Below, one piece after another: positions 25,213 to 31,666 of a DNA stretch of 45,330 nucleotides. Position 1 is the stretch's first letter. Every line of letters starts with the position of its first letter. The stretch comes from Microcaldota archaeon (lineage in GTDB: Archaea > Micrarchaeota > Micrarchaeia > Anstonellales > Anstonellaceae), in contig JAGVWK010000031.1 in NCBI GenBank assembly GCA_018304295.1, forward strand, positions 1 to 45,330, read 5' to 3'. A model generated the notes under the pieces. It saw only the letters and a list, made by a program, of their open reading frames with translations, ran no database searches and was not told where the DNA came from. Both the position numbers and the translations under genes were made by a program.

Positions 25213-25718
25213 GCCATTGTAACGCGCGGGGAAGAGTTGTATTCGGGATAGGGCAGCACTGAAACCGTTACGCCCATTATGGACACGGGGTCTATCTCAA
25301 GGTGCGTGTGCTCAGTGGTGAGGTTTTCTTCCGAAAGCGCAACGTATGCGCTCTCTTCCTCTTCCGCATCCAAGTATTCAATAATGCCAAGGCGCACGAG
25401 CTTGCCCCAGGTTGTTTCGTTGCTTTGAAGCTGCGCAATAAGCGCAGGGGTGAGGCGGGACTGGCCGTTTTCCACCACTATGTAGGGGCGGCGCGCCCTT
25501 CCGGAGTCCGTGTTAATGTAAACGTCGTCCGTCTGGGAGTTGTAGTGGAAATTTGCTTCAGGGGAAATGGTGCCGCTGCGGCGCTTCTCCTTAAGGTCTT
25601 TTACAAGCTGCGAGCCTGACTCGCTAAAGCCAATGAAGCGGCCGTTTATGTACACGCTGCATTTTTGCTGCCCTATTGGCTTTGTGATTTTCTTTTTTCT
25701 CTTTTTTACCTTTGCCAT
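25068..25718 (-). CDS. rpoB1: RNA polymerase subunit B', N-terminal fragment (upstream of frameshift)
   Basis: The first part of rpoB', starting at ATG 25718 (MAKVKKRKKK). It matches B subunits up to the PYPEYNSSPRVTMACAMAKQ block and TNFNLR, then leaves the family sequence at about 25160 and reads 30 unrelated residues to a stop at 25068. The matching sequence resumes in another frame as the 23896-25212 reading frame, which overlaps by 145 bp. In full-length relatives about 11 residues (the DTR...HY block) lie between the two parts. Because rpoB is essential and single-copy, a sequence error, a population variant or a functional split must explain this. Confidence 0.8.
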   Translation of the reverse strand: MAKVKKRKKKITKPIGQQKCSVYINGRFIGFSESGSQLVKDLKEKRRSGTISPEANFHYNSQTDDVYINTDSGRARRPYIVVENGQSRLTPALIAQLQSNETTWGKLVRLGIIEYLDAEEEESAYVALSEENLTTEHTHLEIDPVSIMGVTVSVLPYPEYNSSPRVTMACAMAKQSLGTYSTNFNLRSPLCRRAPIQYLSSAKGRQGRILLLQLRP

Positions 25719-25761
25719 AAATACCACGTTGCAATCTTTATTTTCATGCATTGAATTCTCA

Positions 25762-27225
25762 TTAAAGTTTTACGTTCATGCGAAGCAGCACCTGCTCCAC
25801 GTTCTCTTCCTTTTCCCCTATTGAAACTTCGCACAAAAGCGACAGGTTCTTTACCAGCGCGCATGAGGGGCCTTCTGGGGACTCGTTTGGGCAGAGCTTT
25901 CCCCAGTGCGTCCCGTGCAGGTCGCGTGCCTTGAAGTGCGGGTGCTTTCTTGAGAGCGGGGAGATTATGCGGCGCAAATGCGAGGCTGTTGCCAAAAAGC
26001 TTGTCCTGTCAAGCAATTGCGAAACTCCGGTCTGGCCTGCAATCCAGTTGCCAGTCGCCATTGAATACCTTATCCTATCGGAGAGCGCGTCAGGGCGCAC
26101 AAGAGTCTGCACTGCCAAGCGCCTGCCTCTTGCGTCCGCCCTTCCCGCTTGGTATGAAACGTCCTTTACAAGGAACTGGAATGCATAGCGGAAAAGCTCT
26201 TCCATAAGATCGCCTGCAAGCTTTATGCGCTTGTTCGCATAGTGGTCCTTGTCGTCAGGCTTTATGTCCTTGTATGCAACGCGTATTGAGCGCTCAGCCA
26301 TCTTGCACAAATAGTATGCCTTCTTTATGCGGTCTTCCGCGGTTGTGCCAATGTGAGGTAGCAGGTACGTGTCAAGCAGCACTTCCGCGCGCTTTATCCT
26401 GTATTCCGTTGCCTGGCCGGGAGCTGCCTTTTTCCCAAGATAGTCTATTGCGTCATCCTTGTTTGAGGACGTGTCGGTTTCCAAATTGAGCAGTATGTCG
26501 GAAAGAACGTGCTTGTCTTGGGGGAATGCCGCCAGTATGTTTTCCTTTTTGTCAAGCCCGAGCGCGCGCACAACCGAGATGAAAGAGAGGTCCTTTGGTG
26601 CTGCGGGGAAAACAACGCGCAGCAGCCCCTCGTTCACGCGTTCCACAACAGAGCGCGCCCTAAAGCCGTTTCTTGTTGAGAAAACCTTTGCCGTTACTAT
26701 GGAATTGTCCTTTTCGCGCGTGCACATTATGCGGTTTGGAGCCAAATCCTCTATAGATACTAGTGCGCGCTCGCTTCCGTTTATAATGAAGTAGCCGCCC
26801 GGATCCGCGGAGTCCTCCCCGGAGTCAATGAGCTCCTCCTCAGACATGTTGGACAGGTAGCAGAGCTTGCTTTTCACCATTACAGGAAGTTCGCCGATGA
26901 AAACTTCGGAGAAGGTGCGTTTTTCAACGCCGTTAAAAACAGGTATTATTTCAAGGAAGATGGGTGCGGAGTATGTGAGGTTGCGAAGGCGTGCTTCATA
27001 TGGGGTGATAATGCGCTGCGCGCCGTCAGCCTCTATTATTTTTGGCTTGTCAAGGCGGATTTTTCCAAAGTGCAGCTCAAATCCCTCAATGGAAGGCTGT
27101 ATCACGCCAACGCGGTCAACTATTTCCTGTATGCCGATGTCAACGAATTTGTTGTAGGAATCAAGATGCTGTTTCACAAGGCTGTTTTCGCGGAAATACG
27201 CTGGTAGCAATTCCTTTGTAATCAT
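25762..27225 (-). CDS. rpoB2: DNA-directed RNA polymerase subunit B''
   Basis: The N-terminal half of the second-largest subunit, 487 residues from the chosen start. It begins AYFRENSLVKQHLDSYNKF, the usual opening, and ends with the HPHFKARDLHGTHWGKLCP and NESPEGPSCALVKNLSL blocks that close B'' before the B''/B' split. I chose ATG 27225 because it follows AAGGGTG at good spacing and gives the family N-terminus; ATG 27273, 2 nt after the rpoH stop, would add 16 residues. Splitting of rpoB is known from many euryarchaea and some DPANN. Confidence 0.95.
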   Translation of the reverse strand: MITKELLPAYFRENSLVKQHLDSYNKFVDIGIQEIVDRVGVIQPSIEGFELHFGKIRLDKPKIIEADGAQRIITPYEARLRNLTYSAPIFLEIIPVFNGVEKRTFSEVFIGELPVMVKSKLCYLSNMSEEELIDSGEDSADPGGYFIINGSERALVSIEDLAPNRIMCTREKDNSIVTAKVFSTRNGFRARSVVERVNEGLLRVVFPAAPKDLSFISVVRALGLDKKENILAAFPQDKHVLSDILLNLETDTSSNKDDAIDYLGKKAAPGQATEYRIKRAEVLLDTYLLPHIGTTAEDRIKKAYYLCKMAERSIRVAYKDIKPDDKDHYANKRIKLAGDLMEELFRYAFQFLVKDVSYQAGRADARGRRLAVQTLVRPDALSDRIRYSMATGNWIAGQTGVSQLLDRTSFLATASHLRRIISPLSRKHPHFKARDLHGTHWGKLCPNESPEGPSCALVKNLSLLCEVSIGEKEENVEQVLLRMNVKL

Positions 27226-27275
27226 ATAATGCACCCTTGTGGATTTGGCTTGCTTCACTGCACTTGCTATCATGC

Positions 27276-27518
27276 TTACTTCACTACCATGCGATAGTAA
27301 GAATATTCTGTCGTATCAGCCTTGCTGTCGTTGCGCGTAATCTTTATCACGTCACCCATTTCCGCGCCCAGCGAGGCGATTGCCGGGTCTGCTTTTTTTA
27401 TGCGCGGCAGTTGCTGCGGCGTAACGCCCAGTTTTGAAAGTACTTCCTCTTTTTCCTTTTTGTGCAGTATCTCGTGCTTTGGGACAAATTCATGTGAAAA
27501 AGACTGGGGTTTTGTCAA
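27276..27518 (-). CDS. rpoH: DNA-directed RNA polymerase subunit H
   Basis: An 80-residue subunit H, matching eukaryotic RPB5 C-terminal domain. Key block: FVPKHEILHKKEKEEVLSKL, then PRIKKADPAI and DVIKITRNDS. No ATG is in frame upstream of the conserved part, so translation probably starts at TTG 27518, preceded by AGGTG at 27525-27529. That ribosome-binding site lies in the 3' arm of a hairpin. It is the first gene of the RNA polymerase operon, 2-50 bp before rpoB''. Confidence 0.93.
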   Translation of the reverse strand: MTKPQSFSHEFVPKHEILHKKEKEEVLSKLGVTPQQLPRIKKADPAIASLGAEMGDVIKITRNDSKADTTEYSYYRMVVK

Positions 27519-27524
27519 GGCAAC

Positions 27525-27545
27525 ACCTAACCAAGCGCAGTTAGG
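27525..27545 (-). promoter_or_regulatory. Hairpin masking the ribosome-binding site of rpoH
   Basis: In the rpoH leader, arms CCTAAC and GTTAGG (complements of 27540-27545 and 27526-27531) pair around an 8-nt loop, with two further possible G-T pairs. The 3' arm contains the AGG of the AGGTG ribosome-binding site, about 6 nt before the TTG start. The fold would hide the site, which suggests translational control of the whole operon. The effect is inferred, not shown. Confidence 0.5.
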
Positions 27546-27557
27546 GTATTATGCAGC

Positions 27558-27582
27558 AAAAGCATTATAAAGGTATTTAAAA
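27558..27582 (-). promoter_or_regulatory. Promoter of the RNA polymerase operon
   Basis: On the minus strand, TTTAAATACC and CTTTATAATGC (complements of about 27562-27582) lie 45-65 nt upstream of the rpoH start. Either could be the TATA box. A leader of some 20-40 nt would contain the hairpin at 27525-27545. Confidence 0.5.
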
Positions 27583-27630
27583 AGGGCAAGTTCAAGATTT
27601 CCCGCCGGCGATAAAATTAGGATTTACGGC

Positions 27631-27726
27631 GTGAAAAAACAGCATTTGGGTGTAGAAAACAGTTCTTGCATCTTTTGCAGGCTGTTTGCCGGGATTTTGA
27701 CCCGCGCCCGTTTCTTCAAAGTTTAG
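27631..27726 (+). pseudogene. Possible remnant of a HIT-family gene
   Basis: A GTG-initiated 31-codon frame contains SCIFCRLFAGIL, which resembles the N-terminal zinc/fold motif of HIT hydrolases (CIFCKIIAGEI). It then diverges and stops. No HIT active-site histidine triad follows. It could be a gene fragment or a chance match; it lies in a 197-bp spacer. Confidence 0.18.
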
Positions 27727-28159
27727 TGGAAGCAATAAAATCCTCCAAAAATTTCAAGTTTGCGGTTGTTTTTGGGTCCGCGTCCATTGGAACGTAAAAT
27801 CTCAGGGATTCCAATCCACGTTTTGCGTTTGCAACCAATTCTTGCGGCACCTGCGAGGGCTGGTCGTGAAATTGCGCCACCGCTATTAATGCTGATATTG
27901 CGCCTGCGGCATTTTGGAGGTCGCGGGAAAAAAATAGAACCATATAGGGGGCGTTCAATGTTTTTGGGTCGTTAAGAAGTGTGCAGAGGCTATCTGCAAT
28001 TGCCCCGCTCACGCTAAAAAGGGCTTTTTCTGCCCTAAGCGAAGCAGCAGAATAACCGGCGGTAGCAGGTAGGGGGACCTTGAAAAAACCTATTTCTTGC
28101 CCGAACCTAGTGCTGACGCGCACTGGCACGGACAAAACTTGTGTGGGGGCATGTGCCAT
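27716..28159 (-). CDS. Hypothetical protein, 147 residues
   Basis: Not recognised. It is a soluble, Ala/Leu-rich protein. The first 45 residues look like beta strands (VLSVPVRVSTRFGQEIGFFK), and the rest like helices with VLFFSRDLQNAAGAISALIA in the middle and a closing helix LKFLEDFIAS. A TATA-like ACTTTTATAAAC lies roughly 31-42 nt upstream of the ATG on the minus strand. It sits between the PfkB-type kinase and rpoH, in the same orientation as both, with 49 bp to the kinase stop. Confidence 0.55.
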   Translation of the reverse strand: MAHAPTQVLSVPVRVSTRFGQEIGFFKVPLPATAGYSAASLRAEKALFSVSGAIADSLCTLLNDPKTLNAPYMVLFFSRDLQNAAGAISALIAVAQFHDQPSQVPQELVANAKRGLESLRFYVPMDADPKTTANLKFLEDFIASTKL

Positions 28160-28208
28160 AAGAATACCAAAGGATATTGTGTAGCTAAAAGTTTATAAAA
28201 GTGTATAT

Positions 28209-29132
28209 TTAAGCCAAGGATGTTCCTATTCTTGAGATTGCACGCGCAGCAAGGGATGCGCCAAGTGCGCCGCATTCCTTAAGGGGCTTTTTTTTGCACA
28301 TCCCATAAAGGAAGCCGGCTGCAAAATAGTCCCCTGCGCCGCTGGTGTCCATTACGCGCGCCTTTTTTGCGGGTATTTTAATGCGCATTGCCCCTGAGAA
28401 TATTGATGCCCCTTTTGCGCCCCTTTTGAGCACGATTGTTTTTGCAAGGGAGAGGAATTTTTTTGCGCTTATTCCAAGGGCTGCGAATTCCTCCTCGTTT
28501 GCAAAAAGCACTGACGGTGGGAATTTTTTTAGGAGCGCGAGCAGCCCCTTTCTTCTCCCGCTTACCATCGGGGGACTTTCAATGGAGAACGCGATGGGAA
28601 TGCCTGACTTTTTTGCCTGCTGCATTAGTTTTGCGCATGTTTTCCCAAGCGCTTGGCGGGAGAGGGCGGTTATGGACGTTAGAAAGAGGCATTTTGAGCT
28701 TTTCAGGGCTGCGCTCTCTATTTTGGAATATTTTTCAGAGTTTCCCAGGCTTACTGCGAAAGTGCGCTGCCTGTCGGGAGTGATAAGCGCGAGGATTTTG
28801 CCGCTTGCGCCCTTAAGCGCTTGAAGCAGGCTTGTGATTTTCAGCCTGCGCAGGTTTGCGGCAAAAAGCAGCCCTTCCCTGTCTTTTGCAAGCGAGCCTG
28901 CATATGCGCATTTTCCGCCCAAATATGAAATCCCCTCGCACACGTTGCGCGCATTGTCCCCTGCGCTTGTGAAGGATATTTTTACGCGCGAGCACAATGC
29001 CTCAAGCTTTTTCCTTTCCATAAAATTTGAGCCTCCTTTTTTTAGGCGCAAGGATGCAAGCCGTGTGTTTGTGCAGCGGGAGGAATAGTCCATAACGGGG
29101 GTGCCTGTCGCAAAGACGTCAAATGATGCCAC
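28209..29132 (-). CDS. PfkB-family sugar or nucleoside kinase
   Basis: A 307-residue ribokinase-fold kinase that should phosphorylate a sugar, sugar phosphate or nucleoside. Substrate-side motif: SAGDNARNVCEGISYLGGKC near residues 56-75. Catalytic motif: DTSGAGDYFAAGFLYG near 263-278, whose last Asp is the general base. Start is GTG 29132; a CTATAAAAGG box on the minus strand lies about 20-30 nt upstream. It is divergent from form III RuBisCO with shared promoter DNA. A ribose-1-phosphate kinase of this family feeds RuBisCO in Thermococcus, so that role or adenosine/ribokinase is possible here. The substrate cannot be fixed from sequence. Confidence 0.82.
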   Translation of the reverse strand: MASFDVFATGTPVMDYSSRCTNTRLASLRLKKGGSNFMERKKLEALCSRVKISFTSAGDNARNVCEGISYLGGKCAYAGSLAKDREGLLFAANLRRLKITSLLQALKGASGKILALITPDRQRTFAVSLGNSEKYSKIESAALKSSKCLFLTSITALSRQALGKTCAKLMQQAKKSGIPIAFSIESPPMVSGRRKGLLALLKKFPPSVLFANEEEFAALGISAKKFLSLAKTIVLKRGAKGASIFSGAMRIKIPAKKARVMDTSGAGDYFAAGFLYGMCKKKPLKECGALGASLAARAISRIGTSLA

Positions 29133-29148
29133 GAATGCTGTGCGGGCG

Positions 29149-29169
29149 CAAACCTTTTATAGTATATAT
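29149..29169. promoter_or_regulatory. Shared divergent promoter, kinase and RuBisCO
   Basis: CCTTTTATAGTATATATGG (29152-29170) reads as a TATA box in both directions: TTTTATAGTATATAT toward RuBisCO (start 29183) and TATACTATAAAAGG toward the kinase (start 29132). Spacing to both starts is about 20-30 nt, so both mRNAs may be leaderless and may compete for the same TBP site. Confidence 0.6.
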
Positions 29170-29182
29170 GGATTGACTGCAC

Positions 29183-30478
29183 ATGGCAAAAGTTGAATGG
29201 TACGCTGATTTTGTGGATGAGGGGCATTCGCCTTTAAAAGACGACATTGTTGCGCTTTTTTATTTTGAGCCTGCAGCGGGCATAAGCAAAAAAGAGGCTG
29301 TTGGAAGGATTGCATCCGAAAGCTCAACAGGCACGTGGACAACGCTTTTCACAATGCCCCCGCGCATGAAAAAGCTCATGGCAACCGCATTTGAGATAGA
29401 CGGAAACTTCGTGAAAGTCGCATATCCGATTGGGCTTTGGGAGGAGGGGAATGCGCCGCAGCTTCTTTCAGGAATTGCGGGGAACATTTTTGGCATGAAG
29501 GCGATTGAGAATTTGAGGCTTGTTGATGCAAGCTTTCCGCATGCGTATGTGAGGAACTTCAAGGGTCCCGGATGCGGGATGGAGGGCATACGCAGGATGA
29601 TGAAGGTGAAAAAGCGCCCCCTTACGGGCGCAGTGCCAAAGCCCAAAGTTGGGTTCTCTGCTGCAGAGCATGCTGCGATTGGGTATGAGACATGGATGGG
29701 CGGCTTTGATTTGGTAAAGGATGACGAGAATTTGACTTCAACGCATTTTAACCGCTTTGAAGAGCGCGTAAAGCTCATGACAAGGCTGCGCGAAAAGGCG
29801 GAAAAAGAAACAGGGGAAGAAAAGGATGCGCTCATAAATATCACCGCGCCGGTTGCGCAAATGGAAAAGCGGGCAAAAATGCTCCATGAGAACGGATGGA
29901 GGTATGCAATGGTGGACGTTGTGGTTGCCGGCACTTGCGCAGTTCAGCACATGCGCGAGGTTTTGGCGGATTATGGGATGGCGATGCACGCGCACCGTGC
30001 AATGCACGCATCCTTTGACCGCAACCCAAAGCACGGCATTACAATGCAGTTTTTGGCAAAAATGCACAGGCTTATCGGGGTTGACCAGATACATGCGGGC
30101 ACTGCGGTGGGCAAGCTTGTCGGGGACAGGAAGGAAGTGCAAAGCGTTGCGAATGTGCTTCGCGAAAAAGTTACAAAGGCAGAGGGGAAGATGCTCCTTA
30201 GGCAGGAGTGGGGCGGCATAAAGGGGGCATTTCCTGTATCTTCCGGCGGGCTGCACCCTGCACTTGTGCCTGAGGTAATGGATATATTCGGGAACGAATG
30301 CGTAATACTTGTGAGCGGCGGGATACACGGGCACCCCAAAGGAACGCGTGCTGGAGCAAAAGCCTCAATGGACGCGATGCATGCGAAAATGGATGGAAAG
30401 ACGCTTGAGGAGGCTGCAAAAAAAAGCGCGGAGTTGCGAGCGGCGCTTGAAAAATGGGGCTACCTGAAGCCCAGATGA
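29183..30478 (+). CDS. rbcL: Form III ribulose-1,5-bisphosphate carboxylase large chain
   Basis: A 431-residue archaeal RuBisCO that fixes CO2 onto ribulose-1,5-bisphosphate to give two 3-phosphoglycerates. Active-site parts are intact: STGTWTTL near residues 48-55, KPKVGFSA, the carbamylated Lys179 with Asp181 and Glu182 (GGFDLVKDDE), HAHRAMHASF, loop 6 GTAVGKL, and SGGIHGHPKGT. In archaea this form usually works in nucleotide salvage, turning AMP- or nucleoside-derived ribose into 3-phosphoglycerate rather than in a Calvin cycle. The other enzymes of that route (AMP phosphorylase, ribose-1,5-bisphosphate isomerase) are not in this window. It overlaps the convergent phosphodiesterase gene by 19 bp. 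Confidence 0.96.
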   Translation: MAKVEWYADFVDEGHSPLKDDIVALFYFEPAAGISKKEAVGRIASESSTGTWTTLFTMPPRMKKLMATAFEIDGNFVKVAYPIGLWEEGNAPQLLSGIAGNIFGMKAIENLRLVDASFPHAYVRNFKGPGCGMEGIRRMMKVKKRPLTGAVPKPKVGFSAAEHAAIGYETWMGGFDLVKDDENLTSTHFNRFEERVKLMTRLREKAEKETGEEKDALINITAPVAQMEKRAKMLHENGWRYAMVDVVVAGTCAVQHMREVLADYGMAMHAHRAMHASFDRNPKHGITMQFLAKMHRLIGVDQIHAGTAVGKLVGDRKEVQSVANVLREKVTKAEGKMLLRQEWGGIKGAFPVSSGGLHPALVPEVMDIFGNECVILVSGGIHGHPKGTRAGAKASMDAMHAKMDGKTLEEAAKKSAELRAALEKWGYLKPR

Positions 30479-31032
30479 AAAGCCTGCGCATGGTAAGTTG
30501 AGAGCGTTTCATATTTTGGGCCTGAGGGCTGAAGAACGCTTTTCTTCAGCGCAAACTCCTGTGCAACAAAGGAGCCGAAATCAAATTGCGAATATTTTTT
30601 TGCAAAGGATGCAATTTCCGCTTTTGCTTTTTCCGCGTTTGCCTTTGGCCTTGCAAGCGTAACGTGCGCATGGAACTTTCTTTTTTCGCCTTGAACTTCA
30701 ACGCCCGAAGCCTGCACTTTTGCGTTTATGCAACAAACAAGCCCTTCAAGTGGCGCGCAGCGCGCATTTGCAAACAGAACCGCCGGGTTGTGCAAGGAGG
30801 GGAACACGCCTATCCCTTTTATGGAAATTCCAAGATGCAGGAATTCTACCCACTCCAACGCGCTTTGAAGCTGCTGCAAATGCGCTTGGGGCGCCTCAGC
30901 GAAAAAGCACAATGTTATGTGCAGGCTTTCCTTTTCAACTTTTTTGAAATGCGCACCGGGTAGTTCGGATGCTGCCAAATGGAGCTTCTCGCGCATTTCT
31001 TCTGGAAGCTCTATGGTGCAAAAGAGGCGCAT
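30460..31032 (-). CDS. thpR: RNA 2',3'-cyclic phosphodiesterase (2'-5' RNA ligase family)
   Basis: A 190-residue member of the LigT/2H phosphoesterase family, which opens 2',3'-cyclic phosphates on RNA ends. Both HxT motifs are present: ESLHITLCFF near residues 40-49 and KFHAHVTLARP near 128. The frame is open to 31167, but ATG 31032 gives the family start MRLFCTIELPEE and has a TTATTTATAC box (complement of about 31051-31062) about 25 nt upstream. It is convergent with RuBisCO and divergent from the Cys-rich lipoprotein. Confidence 0.88.
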   Translation of the reverse strand: MRLFCTIELPEEMREKLHLAASELPGAHFKKVEKESLHITLCFFAEAPQAHLQQLQSALEWVEFLHLGISIKGIGVFPSLHNPAVLFANARCAPLEGLVCCINAKVQASGVEVQGEKRKFHAHVTLARPKANAEKAKAEIASFAKKYSQFDFGSFVAQEFALKKSVLQPSGPKYETLSTYHAQAFHLGFR

Positions 31033-31179
31033 GCAAAAAGATGGGCAGCGCTTGTATAAATAATGTGTGCTTGCTGTGCATTTTGCGGTGCATGCCTGCG
31101 ATGGGTGAGTGCGCCGCCTTTGTAGCGGCAATGCCGCGCGGATATAAAAACATATGTTATAATCCATTTTGGTGATGGA

Positions 31180-31440
31180 ATGAAAACTATTTTGGTTGCG
31201 CTTATTTTTGCTGCTGCGGTTTTTGCGTTCGGGTGTATTTCAAGCCAGCAAGAGGCTGGGCAGGGGCAGATGGTGGGCAGTGACACTGATGCGCACGGGT
31301 GCATCGGGTCGGCAGGGTATGTATGGTGCAATGTAACGCAGGAGTGCATGCGCCCATGGGAACAAAACTGCACGCTTTCGGTGCAGGAGCAGGCAAGGCG
31401 GTTCTGCAATGCAACAAATGTGGAAAAAGTTTACGCGTGA
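31180..31440 (+). CDS. Cys-rich lipoprotein, reading frame ended early by TGA
   Basis: An 86-residue frame with a lipoprotein signal: hydrophobic start ILVALIFAAAVFAFGC with the lipobox Cys at residue 19, so it is probably anchored outside the membrane. A Cys-rich domain follows: HGCIGSAGYVWC and ECMRPWEQNC. Similar eight-cysteine lipoproteins occur in archaeal genomes; the function is unknown. The TGA at 31438-31440 is followed in the same frame by 54 more sense codons with further Cys that continue the domain (see 31438-31605). A GTTATAATCC box lies about 16-26 nt upstream of the ATG, fitting a leaderless mRNA. Confidence 0.75.
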   Translation: MKTILVALIFAAAVFAFGCISSQQEAGQGQMVGSDTDAHGCIGSAGYVWCNVTQECMRPWEQNCTLSVQEQARRFCNATNVEKVYA

Positions 31441-31605
31441 GGGCAACATGTGCGCGTAGTGAGTTCAATGGACGGGGCAGGCTCCGCGTTTTACGTGGAC
31501 GGGGTTGAGGTTGCGCGCTGCCCAATTGTTGCTCCTGAATCCATGAGCGCGCAATGCAGGCAGCTTATGATGGGCAATAATTGCGTGGAGCAGGAAATCT
31601 GCTAA
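31438..31605 (+). pseudogene. In-frame continuation of the Cys-rich lipoprotein after TGA
   Basis: Directly after the TGA the same frame stays open to TAA 31603-31605. It encodes GQHVRVVSSMDGAGSAFYV and ends MMGNNCVEQEIC, with three Cys. Family resemblance suggests a Cys at the TGA codon (VYxCG), one base away (TGC). A GAGGG tract overlaps the stop, and an in-frame GTG follows at 31450. It is thus a nonsense mutation, a re-initiation site or a recoded codon. A separate product from GTG would lack a secretion signal. Confidence 0.6.
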
Positions 31606-31666
31606 GGCAAATTGGCGCAAAAAACCCGCCAGAAAGAAATATAAGGTTTGGATTGAGAAGAGTGGC

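Noticed and set aside
29260-30339. Long reading frames on the minus strand across RuBisCO
   Set aside because: They are shadows of the RuBisCO gene; their products are low-quality, Cys/His/Pro-rich and match nothing, while the plus-strand frame has all active-site motifs.
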